DNA from: an uncultured Oscillospiraceae bacterium
GTDB taxonomy: Bacteria > Bacillota > Clostridia > Oscillospirales > Ruminococcaceae
Direction of reading: 5' to 3'
NCBI GenBank assembly: GCA_934486875.1
Contig: CAKSPU010000012.1
Location: forward strand, 1 to 45,941
Length of the DNA stretch: 45,941 nucleotides
In this document: positions 34,158 through 42,606 of the stretch, piece by piece
Layout: every line of letters begins with the position of its first letter
Position numbering within the stretch: the first letter of the stretch is position 1
Program-made: the position numbers and the translations under genes
The notes under the pieces: model-generated
Seen by the model: the letters and a program-made list of their open reading frames with translations, nothing else
Told to the model about the DNA's origin: nothing
Databases searched by the model: none

Positions 34158-35075
34158 ATGACAATGAACGATACGGAAAAAATAAAAGCCCTGGCAAATT
34201 CGCTGGGCTTTGAATATTCGGAAAATGTACCTCTCAGCCGATACACCACCTTCGGCATCGGCGGAAGCTGTCCCCTGATGATAGAAGCATCGGACGGGAG
34301 AGGCACAGCAGAGCTTGTAAAGACCCTTTCGGCGGAAAAGCTGCCATTTTACATTATCGGAAAGGGCTCCAATCTCCTTGTGGAGGACGGAGATATCCCG
34401 ATGATATTCATTCATATGGGCAAGGCTTTTTCGGACATTTCCCTTGAAAACGGCATTATAACCTGCCGGGCGGGAGCGATGCTCTCCTCCGTCAGCGCCT
34501 TTGCCCGTGACAACAGCCTTACAGGGCTTGAATTTGCCTACGGCATTCCCGGAAATATGGGCGGCGCTGTATATATGAATGCAGGGGCATACGGCGGAGA
34601 GATGAAAGATGCGGTCATCTCCGTCACAGCCTGCGACTTTGAGGGAAATATCCGTGAGTTCACCACCGACGAGCTTGATTTCAGCTATCGCCACAGCGTT
34701 TTCACAGGCGGAGGATATGTTATCCTTTCCGCAAAGCTCCGTCTCACGGCAGGGGATAAGACAGCCATAGCCGCAAGGATGACGGAGCTTACCGAAAAGC
34801 GCCGTGAAAAGCAGCCCCTTGAATACCGCAGCGCAGGCAGCACCTTCAAGCGCCCCGCAGGTACATTTGCGGCTCTTCTTATCGAAGAATGCGGCTTAAA
34901 GGGCTATTCCTGCGGCGACGCACAGGTAAGCGAAAAGCACAGCGGCTTTGTGGTAAACAAGGGCAGCGCATCGTTTTCCGATGTTATGAACGTCATCGAC
35001 CACGTTAAAAAGACGGTTTACGAAAAAAGAGGCATAATGCTTGAATGCGAGCCTGAGATAATCAGGCGGAGATGA
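34158..35075 (+). CDS. murB: UDP-N-acetylenolpyruvoylglucosamine reductase
   Basis: 305 aa. FAD-binding motifs are YIIGKGSNLLV and GIPGNMGGAVYMNAGAYGGEM, and SAGSTFKRP contains the catalytic-site Ser; the spacing fits type IIb MurB without the extra loop. It makes UDP-MurNAc for peptidoglycan. The start has only a weak ribosome-binding site; ATG 34164 is possible. In many relatives rapZ and whiA follow, but here a truncated reverse-strand fragment does. Confidence 0.95.
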   Translation: MTMNDTEKIKALANSLGFEYSENVPLSRYTTFGIGGSCPLMIEASDGRGTAELVKTLSAEKLPFYIIGKGSNLLVEDGDIPMIFIHMGKAFSDISLENGIITCRAGAMLSSVSAFARDNSLTGLEFAYGIPGNMGGAVYMNAGAYGGEMKDAVISVTACDFEGNIREFTTDELDFSYRHSVFTGGGYVILSAKLRLTAGDKTAIAARMTELTEKRREKQPLEYRSAGSTFKRPAGTFAALLIEECGLKGYSCGDAQVSEKHSGFVVNKGSASFSDVMNVIDHVKKTVYEKRGIMLECEPEIIRRR

Positions 35076-35217
35076 TCACCCCAGCCGCTCAATTACTCCG
35101 CAGGCGATCTCCTCACCCACAGGCAGACCGCAGACCGAAAAGGTCGCCATAGTTTTGCCGAAGTATGGCACGAAAACCCCGTACCCGAAAATATCGGGAT
35201 ATTTTTCACTGCCTCTT
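35076..35217 (-). pseudogene. 5'-truncated gene fragment beside a MITE
   Basis: The minus strand reads in one frame SEKYPDIFGYGVFVPYFGKT and on through a CGLPVGEEIACG stretch to VIERLG and a TGA at 35076-35078, about 47 codons. The frame runs back to the edge of element A copy 3 and hits a stop inside it, with no start or ribosome-binding site. It looks like the 3' end of a gene cut off by the element or a linked deletion. I do not recognise the parent family. Confidence 0.55.
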
Positions 35218-35320
35218 ATACTAAGAACCAATTAAAAACTGTACAAAAAATCTTCGCATAATCTTGCATATATGGATTATGCGAAGATTTTTTGTCTACA
35301 GTTTTATTGGTTATTGGTAT
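35218..35320. mobile_element. MITE-like element A, copy 3 (103 bp)
   Basis: Starts ATACTAAGAACCAATT and ends ATTGGTTATTGGTAT. Its reverse complement matches copy 2 (6636-6737) with about four differences. The centre is a long inverted repeat (AAAAAATCTTCGCATAATC ... GATTATGCGAAGATTTTTT). No coding capacity. Confidence 0.83.
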
Positions 35321-35347
35321 TATGACTGCTTTTGAATATGTACTCAT

Positions 35348-35397
35348 AAAAAAACACCTCACTTACAGCATTATCATATGCCGCAAGTGAGGTGTTT
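35348..35397 (-). terminator. Terminator of the FNT gene
   Basis: On the minus strand ACACCTCACTTGCGGCAT pairs with ATGCTGTAAGTGAGGTGT and is followed by seven Ts. Confidence 0.85.
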
Positions 35398-35412
35398 GGC
35401 TATTTTTATAAG

Positions 35413-36048
35413 TTATTTCCGGGCTTCAGGCTGAATAAAAGCCTTTCTCACAAAGGGAATAAACATTCCTCCCACAGCGTTGCCCATTGTCATAACAAGG
35501 AGATAAAGCACCGTGTTTGCCGACCAGACCTTTGCAATCGTGAAGTAAAACATATTGGCGATACAGTGCTCATATCCGCTGAGAATGAACGCCATAACAG
35601 GCAGGAACACCGCCAGCATCTTTCCAACAGGATTTTCGATTTTTTTGAATCCGTCAGCGGCAATGAACATCAGCATTCCGCAGAAAATGGCAAGAATGAA
35701 GATACTTAGCAGGTTATCGCTGAATTTCACACTGCATATCTCCGCCGCCTTTTCTCCGATAGGAGCGATCCTCGTGCAGAGTATCATACCGCCCATAACA
35801 GCAGTACCCGTCAGATTTCCCAACCATATAAGGATAAGGTCGATTATGTAAGATGGCTTGTTTTCCACCGCATATCCGACCTTGCCGGTAAAGAGGTTGA
35901 AGCCGAATGAAAGAATCACGAAAAGACCCGTTCCGAAAAGGAAAGCGCCCATATATTTGTTGTCGCAGGAGAGGTAGACCGCTCCGCCGATGCCGATAGC
36001 AAAGCCCGTCATCACCGCACGGAGAAAAATGTCCATAACACGTTTCAT
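35413..36048 (-). CDS. Formate/nitrite transporter family channel
   Basis: 211 aa, six helices. Family motifs are FNLFTGKVGY (about 50-59), the WLGNLTGTAVMG segment, SGYEHCIANMFYF with the central-pore His, and MGNAVGGMF. It is shorter than the usual 250-280 aa because the termini are trimmed, but all pore motifs are present. FNT proteins pass formate, nitrite, hydrosulfide or acetate; no pyruvate-formate lyase is adjacent, so the anion is open. Confidence 0.88.
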   Translation of the reverse strand: MKRVMDIFLRAVMTGFAIGIGGAVYLSCDNKYMGAFLFGTGLFVILSFGFNLFTGKVGYAVENKPSYIIDLILIWLGNLTGTAVMGGMILCTRIAPIGEKAAEICSVKFSDNLLSIFILAIFCGMLMFIAADGFKKIENPVGKMLAVFLPVMAFILSGYEHCIANMFYFTIAKVWSANTVLYLLVMTMGNAVGGMFIPFVRKAFIQPEARK

Positions 36049-36145
36049 ATCAAATCACCATTTGTACTTTGATTTTAGCAAATTGCCGAAAAAATATGCC
36101 GACGGTCTGTCGGCATATCGCAGAGCATATGTATTTCGGAAAAAA

Positions 36146-36355
36146 TTATTCGTCGTCAAAATTGCCGGGAATATGGAGCTGCTTTACAGGAATCCTCTTC
36201 AGAGGAGAATATGAAAATTTATTGCAGGAAGCGTCTCCGCTGACAAGACCCCTTTTTTCGCAGAGTACCTTTCCGCCGTCCTTAGCTCTCGTTCCGAAAG
36301 CACAGTACTGACATTGGGGCTCAATATCGTTTCCGAAGTATTTCTTCTTTGCCAT
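36146..36355 (-). CDS. Small four-cysteine protein
   Basis: 69 aa. Cys15, Cys18, Cys32 and Cys44 (CQYCAFG ... VLCEKRG ... ASCNKF) form a likely zinc or iron-sulfur site. The tail is LKRIPVKQLHIPGNFDDE. GGAAAGGAATG-like ribosome-binding site upstream. I recall similar small proteins in Clostridia but know no function. Confidence 0.75.
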   Translation of the reverse strand: MAKKKYFGNDIEPQCQYCAFGTRAKDGGKVLCEKRGLVSGDASCNKFSYSPLKRIPVKQLHIPGNFDDE

Positions 36356-36402
36356 ATAAACATTCCTTTCCTCATAGCAAGATACATCTTTTTTATATTA
36401 TA

Positions 36403-37506
36403 TCACATTTTTTTCGGTTTGGCTATATTTTTTTGAGATAATATCAAAATCGTCATAATCAACAAAATAATAGAAAGCATTGGTGAATAATCACTAAAAT
36501 AAATGCTTCCGTCACTGACAGGAGCGCTGACGGCTATAACGCTTACGGTGTAAAATTTCGGGATGAGACTGCGGCAGAGAAAGTATGCCGCCGCCGCCAT
36601 CGGGACACGCAGTATCACCGCACGAAGTGTCGAAAAACCCCTGCACACCGCCTTTATCTGCATATGAACGCACAGTCCGCCGAAGCAGAGCATCGCTGAA
36701 CAGAACGGCAGAGTGACGGTGGGATCTCCGAAAACGCCGCTTAAATTGCTTATCTCAAAAAATGCCCGCACAAAGGGATATATCTGCGCAGGAGGGATCA
36801 CCGTGGACCGTGACACGAGCAGGGATATAGCCGATAAAAGTCCCGCTTTTGAAAAGATACCCATAAGCGCCGCCATAAGCAGCACCATTGCGCATATCAT
36901 CGTCATACCTTCCGAAGCGCCCACAGCGGCGGCAGTTATGTCCTCCGCAGACAGCTTCGGGCATATTTTCTCCGATGACCGTTCGGGAAGCTCACGAAAG
37001 GGAGCGGAGATCACCGCCGCCAGTAAATTTGTCCCTGCCGCCGCCAGCATCACCGGTACCCACGCTCCCCTGCATTCGGGGGCGGCAATGGAGGATACCG
37101 CCATAATGTACGCAGGTCCCGGGGCTATGCAGAAGCAGAGATATTCCTCCGCCTGTGACCTTGTAATTCGCCCGCTGTCATACAGTCCGCCTATAAGTGC
37201 CGCCCCGACGGGATATCCCGCAAGCTGGCTTATGATGAACACGGGGAAAAATTCCTCAGGCAGGTGCAGGACATATCTTGAAAAAAGTGAGAATGGTTTT
37301 CCGAGAAGCTTGTATGCATCTGTTGAGATGAGCAGCTTTGAAGCGGCAGTGAATGCGAAAAGCGAGGGGATAAGCGTGGAAATGCACAGCGCCGCCGCCT
37401 TAGCGCATTCCGCCGCACATTCCCGTCCCGCCCATATGAGCGCCGCCGCAAAGAGCATTGCAGGCAGTGCAGGAAGAACCCTTTTTGCAGACCTTAACAT
37501 ATCCAT
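36403..37506 (-). CDS. ylbJ: Sporulation integral membrane protein YlbJ-like
   Basis: 367 aa from ATG 37506, chosen because AAGGACGG lies upstream and the longer frame has no site. About eight to ten helices with nucleoside-recognition (Gate) type segments: CISTLIPSLFAFTAASKLL, IISQLAGYPVGAALIGGLYD and CIAPGPAYIMAV. YlbJ is made in the mother cell during spore formation and is needed for spore coat/cortex integrity. It diverges from yqfC-yqfD. Confidence 0.8.
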   Translation of the reverse strand: MDMLRSAKRVLPALPAMLFAAALIWAGRECAAECAKAAALCISTLIPSLFAFTAASKLLISTDAYKLLGKPFSLFSRYVLHLPEEFFPVFIISQLAGYPVGAALIGGLYDSGRITRSQAEEYLCFCIAPGPAYIMAVSSIAAPECRGAWVPVMLAAAGTNLLAAVISAPFRELPERSSEKICPKLSAEDITAAAVGASEGMTMICAMVLLMAALMGIFSKAGLLSAISLLVSRSTVIPPAQIYPFVRAFFEISNLSGVFGDPTVTLPFCSAMLCFGGLCVHMQIKAVCRGFSTLRAVILRVPMAAAAYFLCRSLIPKFYTVSVIAVSAPVSDGSIYFSDYSPMLSIILLIMTILILSQKNIAKPKKM

Positions 37507-37586
37507 ATCCGAAACCGTCCTTTGTCCTTTGCATAAAGCGCAGTGAGATATAATATATATAATTGCGTGGGAGGGAAAATATTCTT

Positions 37587-37835
37587 GTGAAAGGGCGGCT
37601 GATAAAGATGTCCGAAGCCTACAGCTCACAGATAGTCATTTGCGGAAATACCTACCTTGAGGTGGAAAACTGCAAGCGGATAATGGAATATAACGACATT
37701 TACCTTAAAGTAAAAACATTTTCGGGAATGGTCATAGAGATATGGGGAACAGAGCTTATGCTGTCGGATTACAATACCGAGGGCATAGCGGTCAGGGGGC
37801 ATATATCCTCCGTTGAGCTTCACGGCTCGGAATAA
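37587..37835 (+). CDS. yqfC: YqfC/YabP family sporulation protein
   Basis: 82 aa from GTG 37587 (GGGAGGG about 12 nt upstream); ATG 37608 is an alternative giving 75 aa. CGNTYLEVENCKRIMEYND and VKTFSGMVIEIWGTELML match the YabP/YqfC beta-sheet pattern. The next gene is yqfD, the usual neighbour. Expected to act in sporulation under sigma-E control. Confidence 0.82.
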   Translation: MKGRLIKMSEAYSSQIVICGNTYLEVENCKRIMEYNDIYLKVKTFSGMVIEIWGTELMLSDYNTEGIAVRGHISSVELHGSE

Positions 37836-37856
37836 ACAGGAAAGGACTGAGCGAAA

Positions 37857-39083
37857 ATGCGGCTGTACAGGCTCCGAAGCCGAACGGGCTTCTGCATATA
37901 TTCGGAGCAGGGGAGAGACTGCGGAAAGTTCATAAATGACCTGAGAAACAGCCCTCTTAAATTTTTCGGGCTTTCAGTGAGGGGTGAGCGGCTTTACGGT
38001 TATGTGGGCTCAGGGGACTACAAATATCTGTGCAGGCTTGCCGAGGAGCATAAGCTCGTCTGCGAGAAAATAGATGAAAAGGGAGCGGCAAAGAGCTTCC
38101 GCCCGTTCAAGCACCGCATAGGGCTTGTAATAGGCTTTTTTCTGTCTGTAGGCATTGTTGCATTCTTAAGCGACAGGGTAATGATAATCGAGATAGGCGG
38201 CAACGAAAATATCCCCGATGAACGGATAATGTCCCATCTCGAGGACACAGGAATATTCATCGGCAGCCGCATATCCTCGGTAAATCTCCGCCGTGCCGAA
38301 AAGCAGATAGCCGCAATGGACAAGGACATCGACTGGGTAGGAATAAAGCATATCGGCAGCAGGGTCACGGTGGAGATAAACGAAATGACCTCTCCGCCCG
38401 AAATGGAGCGGAAAAACACCCCCTGCAACATAATATCCTCCCACGATGCCCGGATAACAGGGGTAAAGGTCTACAGCGGAATGCTCATTCCAATGGTGGG
38501 GGACGGGGTGAAAAAGGGCGATGTGCTCATAAGCGGCGTGGTCGATACAAAATACGGCAGAAGCTTCTACGTCCATTCCATAGGCGAGATAACAGGGGTG
38601 TACACGGAAAAAATGACCTTTTCCGAGAAATACGTCACCGAAGAAAAGGTCTGCACAGGTGAGACCTGTGCCAAAGCACTGAAAATATTCGGGCATAAGC
38701 TCACCTACAGTCCCGCAGAGCTCCCCGAGGGGGATTACGAGTACAGCGAGACCGAGGAGCGTGTCACATTTCTGGGCATAGCCCTGCCTGTCTATGAGAT
38801 AACAGGGCATTACCGCCTGACCGAGAACCGCAGCATTACCATATCAAAGGAGCAGGCGGAGCAGAATATAGCAAAGCGTGCGGAGAAATTCGAGAAGAAT
38901 TTCCTTGACGGGAATATGACGGTAAAGAGCAGGGATATCGAAAAAAAGTATGATAAAAACGGTGTGACATTTACATATACCTATACTGTCGAGGGGGAGA
39001 TAGGCGAGGAGAAAATGCTGTTCGCAAAATATGAGAAGTTCGGCGGACAGGTCACAGAAGAATCCCCAAAAGAAGTAAATTAA
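37857..39083 (+). CDS. yqfD: Sporulation protein YqfD
   Basis: 408 aa. One transmembrane helix at about 87-105 (IGLVIGFFLSVGIVAFL) separates a small cytoplasmic N-terminal domain from a large extracytoplasmic part with WVGIKHIGSRVTVEINE and VKKGDVLISGVVD. This is the YqfD layout. Pairs with yqfC; the phoH and ybeY genes that often follow are absent here. Confidence 0.92.
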   Translation: MRLYRLRSRTGFCIYSEQGRDCGKFINDLRNSPLKFFGLSVRGERLYGYVGSGDYKYLCRLAEEHKLVCEKIDEKGAAKSFRPFKHRIGLVIGFFLSVGIVAFLSDRVMIIEIGGNENIPDERIMSHLEDTGIFIGSRISSVNLRRAEKQIAAMDKDIDWVGIKHIGSRVTVEINEMTSPPEMERKNTPCNIISSHDARITGVKVYSGMLIPMVGDGVKKGDVLISGVVDTKYGRSFYVHSIGEITGVYTEKMTFSEKYVTEEKVCTGETCAKALKIFGHKLTYSPAELPEGDYEYSETEERVTFLGIALPVYEITGHYRLTENRSITISKEQAEQNIAKRAEKFEKNFLDGNMTVKSRDIEKKYDKNGVTFTYTYTVEGEIGEEKMLFAKYEKFGGQVTEESPKEVN

Positions 39084-39093
39084 AAAACACAGG

Positions 39094-39131
39094 TACAAAA
39101 AATGAGCAGGCACCTGAAGTACCTGCTCATT
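39094..39131 (-). terminator. Terminator of yajC
   Basis: ATGAGCAGG and CCTGCTCAT arms form a stem with a T run on the minus strand. It lies between convergent yqfD and yajC. Confidence 0.8.
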
Positions 39132-39144
39132 AAAAAATCACAAA

Positions 39145-39510
39145 TTACTTTTTCTTGCCAAGCTCATCAGGCTCATCGTGCTGAGTGAGATTTTCGGAAA
39201 TAGCCCAGATCTTGACTCTGATCTTGCTGCGGTCGCCGCCTGTTTCGATAACAACGGTCTGAGTGTCGTCATTCTTGCGGACAACAATGCCAACGATTCC
39301 GCCGATAGTAGTAACTTCATCACCGATCTGAATGCTGTCTCTCATTTTCTTCTGCTCTTTTTCCTTCTTGTTCTGAGGACGGATAAGCATAAAGTAGAAA
39401 ATGACCATTACAACAATGAGCATACCTACAGAGGAAACCAGCTGAGCAGTGGCATTTCCCGTTGCATCAGCAGTAGCTGTTGCGGTAAGCATAAAATAAA
39501 TATTTGACAT
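39145..39510 (-). CDS. yajC: Preprotein translocase accessory subunit YajC
   Basis: 121 aa. A single helix (about 26-42) is followed by MLIRPQNKKEKEQKKM and IGDEVTTIGGIVGIVVRKND, the canonical YajC sequence. It is a Sec-associated membrane protein. secDF is not adjacent. The C-terminus is charged. Confidence 0.95.
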   Translation of the reverse strand: MSNIYFMLTATATADATGNATAQLVSSVGMLIVVMVIFYFMLIRPQNKKEKEQKKMRDSIQIGDEVTTIGGIVGIVVRKNDDTQTVVIETGGDRSKIRVKIWAISENLTQHDEPDELGKKK

Positions 39511-39554
39511 TCTTTGTAAATTCCTTTCGTATAAAAAAATAGAATACTACTTTA

Positions 39555-39582
39555 ATTATACCGCATTTTCCCAAAAAAGCAA
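39555..39582 (-). promoter_or_regulatory. Promoter of yajC
   Basis: Minus strand TTGCTT (39582-39577), 16 bp, TATAAT (39560-39555). Confidence 0.55.
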
Positions 39583-39671
39583 TAGCGTTTACAGAAATTT
39601 AAGATTTGAAACGGATATCCGTTTGTAAGAAATGTCAAATTTTGTGGAAAAATGTTGTATGAAATCATCGG

Positions 39672-39700
39672 TTGTCAAAAATCTGAAGCTGTGATATAAT
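39672..39700 (+). promoter_or_regulatory. Promoter of the AUA-start gene
   Basis: TTGTCA (39672-39677), 17 bp, TATAAT (39695-39700). Confidence 0.7.
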
Positions 39701-39772
39701 GAATTTGGGGACGGCACCCATAACAAAAAACAGCATACAACCGAATACATATGGCAAAAGGGGGAGATACCC

Positions 39773-41011
39773 ATAGAAAAAAACGTAATTGTCACTGATG
39801 AAACGGGTCAGAAGATAGGTCTTACCTACCCCAAAAGGGCAAGGGGACTTGTAAAAAACGGTCGGGCAGAGTATGTCTCAGACTGTATGATACGTCTTTT
39901 GCACTTTGGCTCACAAAGTAACTCTGCTCCGACATTAACGGAGGAAGTTAAAATGAGTAATGTTATAAATTTCAGTGCAAGAGAGTTCAGATTCGATAAG
40001 ACCTGCAATGAAAACATCGGCAGAAGAGCCTTTATCACCACAGCCCTCGGAAATACCGAAGCCTACGAGATCGGCGACTGGGGCTGGAAATGGACGCAGA
40101 TATTCTGCGAGAAAAAGCTTGAGAAGAACACGGATTACATCTTCCGCTTTGCAATGACAGGCGGTCATAACGATACCGAAGACGAGGTGTCGCTGGCGGA
40201 AATTTACGCCCTTGACGGGTATGACGACCTTACCTCTGCGTGGGAGGACAGAATGACCTTTGCGCTGGGAAAAAGCCGCTTTGCTCCTGTTATAAGCAAG
40301 CGTGACAGATCGGGTATGCTGAGGGTTTTCGAGATACCTTTCAATACGGGCGAGTCGGAAAACTGGCGCTTTGTACTTATTGCACAGCACGCCGTTGCAA
40401 CATTTTTCGCACCTCTTGAAAATTCCGCCTATGACGGGCTGGAGGATCTCACCTATGATCGGTGGCGTGAGGAGCGTACAGCACAGCTTTCAGGCGAAAA
40501 TACGGGCTGGAACAAGCTTTCATTTTCACTGCCCGATATCACATCTGCCGTAAAAAAGGCAGCAGGCTTTGCCGTAAATGCTGCGGCTCCGTTCAAAAAA
40601 ATGCTGAGTAATGCCGAATATACCGAAGCACAGTTTGCGGAGCTTATCCGCAGCCTTGCCGACGGAGAGATCAGAGAGTTCTCAAACATCACTGTCTATC
40701 CCGACGGCAATAATGGATTTTATGACCTTGGCGGCAGTATCGACGGAGCGGTGCTTTCCTTTGACAGCATTACGATGACCGCAAGAGCCTTTTCAATGCT
40801 TGTAAATAAGCTTGGAGACGGCTGTGTCGTGAATATCAGCAATGCAAATGTCACAAATGAGGGCGCGCTTTACAGCGTCGGCGCACGTTCCGACGGAGCA
40901 GTTATAAATCTTTCAAAGGCTACTCTTCCCAAAAGAGCTATGGATATGTTTGAAAGCAAAAAGGGCGACGGCTGTGTAATATCATTTTCGGAGGTCTGCA
41001 CAAACGACTGA
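39773..41011 (+). CDS. Lineage-specific protein, apparent AUA start
   Basis: The frame is open from 39695 with no ATG, GTG or TTG before ATG 39887. A strong AAGGGGGAG ends 6 nt before an ATA at 39773, and translation from there gives EKNVIVTDETGQKIG followed by a YPKRARGLVKNGRA motif. I recall that motif as the N-terminal tag of a clostridial family. The full product would be 412 aa. The rest has a central beta-rich domain and C-terminal repeats (IDGAVLSFDS / SDGAVINLSK; LGDGCVVNIS / KGDGCVISFS). Function is unknown. Alternatives are an inactivated start codon or initiation at 39887. Confidence 0.65.
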   Translation: MEKNVIVTDETGQKIGLTYPKRARGLVKNGRAEYVSDCMIRLLHFGSQSNSAPTLTEEVKMSNVINFSAREFRFDKTCNENIGRRAFITTALGNTEAYEIGDWGWKWTQIFCEKKLEKNTDYIFRFAMTGGHNDTEDEVSLAEIYALDGYDDLTSAWEDRMTFALGKSRFAPVISKRDRSGMLRVFEIPFNTGESENWRFVLIAQHAVATFFAPLENSAYDGLEDLTYDRWREERTAQLSGENTGWNKLSFSLPDITSAVKKAAGFAVNAAAPFKKMLSNAEYTEAQFAELIRSLADGEIREFSNITVYPDGNNGFYDLGGSIDGAVLSFDSITMTARAFSMLVNKLGDGCVVNISNANVTNEGALYSVGARSDGAVINLSKATLPKRAMDMFESKKGDGCVISFSEVCTND

Positions 41012-41043
41012 ACTCTTTGAATTACTCTTTTAATATGTAAACG

Positions 41044-41076
41044 AAGCGGTGTGGGAATTTATCCTGCGCCGCTTTT
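41044..41076 (+). terminator. Probable terminator
   Basis: AAGCGG and CCGCTT arms with a partly paired interior, followed by TTAATTTT. Confidence 0.55.
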
Positions 41077-41092
41077 AATTTTGTCATACCCA

Positions 41093-41121
41093 TTGACAAA
41101 AAATGATTTTTATGATATAAT
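41093..41121 (+). promoter_or_regulatory. Promoter of the membrane protein gene
   Basis: Consensus TTGACA (41093-41098), 17 bp, TATAAT (41116-41121). Confidence 0.8.
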
Positions 41122-41166
41122 TGTTAAAATACATTTGATTTTTTATAAGAGTGAGATGATTTTATT

Positions 41167-42441
41167 ATGATAGATTCGGCGCAGCAGACACCGGAAAAAA
41201 ATGAAAAGCTTTCCGTGCTTACTGCGGTGGGTGGAGCTCTGTGCAGCAAATACGTGATATTTTCCTTTGCCGCCGCTCTGCTCGCAATACTGGTACTGTT
41301 CCACCGCTCTGATGACCTTACCTGCTTTGCGGACACCCTTGCCGCCGCAGTTCTCAGCCTGCTAATATGGAACATTCAGTATATGTGCCTCAGACGCTGC
41401 GGAATAAGCAGAAAAATGATGCTTGACAACAAAAAAAACGTTGACCCAAGGCTATTGGGTTCTCTCGGTGATCTTAACAGCCTCGGCAGTACTTTGGGAA
41501 CACTCGCCGCCATATCGGTGGTGCTTTCAAAGCTGTTCATCATAAACGGCGGAGTTTTTGATTATGAGACCATAGCCGTTCCGCTGATAGAAGCCCTTGC
41601 GTCAGCCCTTTCGATAGGCTCTGTCATCTCGCTTATGACCTCCCGCCCATCTCTCAGATGCTCGCTTTATATGATAGCGGGCAGAACGACGGGGGCATAT
41701 GGTGACGAGCTTCTTAAAAAGACCTGCCGAGCTTCAAACAACGCCGTGCTTATGAAAAGGCTCAGAAAAACAGCCTGCGTGAGAGTGGCAGCGGCGGTAG
41801 CCGTTTCAGTTACAATTGTAATGACAGCTCTCAGCGGAGCAGGTTCGGCATTCAGCTGTACCCAGACCGCATTTCTCTGTATGCTGGCAGTATGGCTTTC
41901 CTCCTGCTGTCCCAAGGGCGGCGAGGAGAAGCTTACCGAAGAAAAAATACCTCTTATCTCCAAAAAAAGCAAGGGTATCTGCATTCTTAATTCTGTCGCC
42001 TTTGTCATTATCGCATTTTTCTTTGTGTTCTCATTCCCATTCAGAAGCGTTTATACCGAGTACACCCCCGTTATGGAGTATGAATATGAAAATGAAGAGG
42101 ATATGATTGCTCCCGAGGGCATTAAGATACTCAGCATTCCCGAAGCAGGTGATGAAAGCGCAGCTCTTTTCAACGGAATGTTCCTTGCCTGCGCCTTTAT
42201 GATAGCAGTAATATCGGGCGTTTACGGCTTGTCAGGCGGATTTAAGTCCGCAGCTCAGGTGTCCTATGAGCTTTTTTCCGCAGTGGTATCCATTGCCGCA
42301 GCCGCCGTGACGGGATTTGTAAGCTCAGCCGCCGCCATTGATACCGTGCAGTATCTTGTGGCGATAAGCACAGCCTGTCTGCTGATACTCATAAACCTCA
42401 TAGCCGCCCTTGTGATGAAAAACAGGAGTGCAGAAATATAA
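41167..42441 (+). CDS. Polytopic membrane protein, unrecognised
   Basis: 424 aa with about nine or ten hydrophobic segments in two groups (about 25-175 and 205-420). A short extracytoplasmic acidic loop (YTEYTPVMEYEYENEEDM, about 295-315) lies between. No transporter or enzyme motif is recognised. The ribosome-binding site is weak (GAGTGAG). It is a single gene with its own promoter and terminator. Confidence 0.75.
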   Translation: MIDSAQQTPEKNEKLSVLTAVGGALCSKYVIFSFAAALLAILVLFHRSDDLTCFADTLAAAVLSLLIWNIQYMCLRRCGISRKMMLDNKKNVDPRLLGSLGDLNSLGSTLGTLAAISVVLSKLFIINGGVFDYETIAVPLIEALASALSIGSVISLMTSRPSLRCSLYMIAGRTTGAYGDELLKKTCRASNNAVLMKRLRKTACVRVAAAVAVSVTIVMTALSGAGSAFSCTQTAFLCMLAVWLSSCCPKGGEEKLTEEKIPLISKKSKGICILNSVAFVIIAFFFVFSFPFRSVYTEYTPVMEYEYENEEDMIAPEGIKILSIPEAGDESAALFNGMFLACAFMIAVISGVYGLSGGFKSAAQVSYELFSAVVSIAAAAVTGFVSSAAAIDTVQYLVAISTACLLILINLIAALVMKNRSAEI

Positions 42442-42447
42442 GAACTG

Positions 42448-42480
42448 ACCGTCGAATGCCCGAAACATTCGGCGGTTTTT
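42448..42480 (+). terminator. Terminator after the membrane protein gene
   Basis: ACCGTCGAATG pairs with CATTCGGCGGT (one G-T pair) and is followed by Ts. Confidence 0.85.
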
Positions 42481-42529
42481 GACCCTCTTGTAAATTTTCG
42501 CACTCATTGCAATAATATACATAATACGA

Positions 42530-42558
42530 TTGACCTTGCCAAAGATTTATAGTATAAT
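42530..42558 (+). promoter_or_regulatory. Promoter of the esterase-acyltransferase operon
   Basis: TTGACC (42530-42535), 17 bp, TATAAT (42553-42558). Confidence 0.75.
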
Positions 42559-42606
42559 AAATCTATACATATCAGACGAAGAAACTGCCCGAAAGGTATG
42601 ATAAAA

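Noticed and set aside
35348..35397. Hairpin after the third MITE copy as a fourth element
   Set aside because: It lacks the family ends and has a T run on the minus strand, so it is the FNT terminator.
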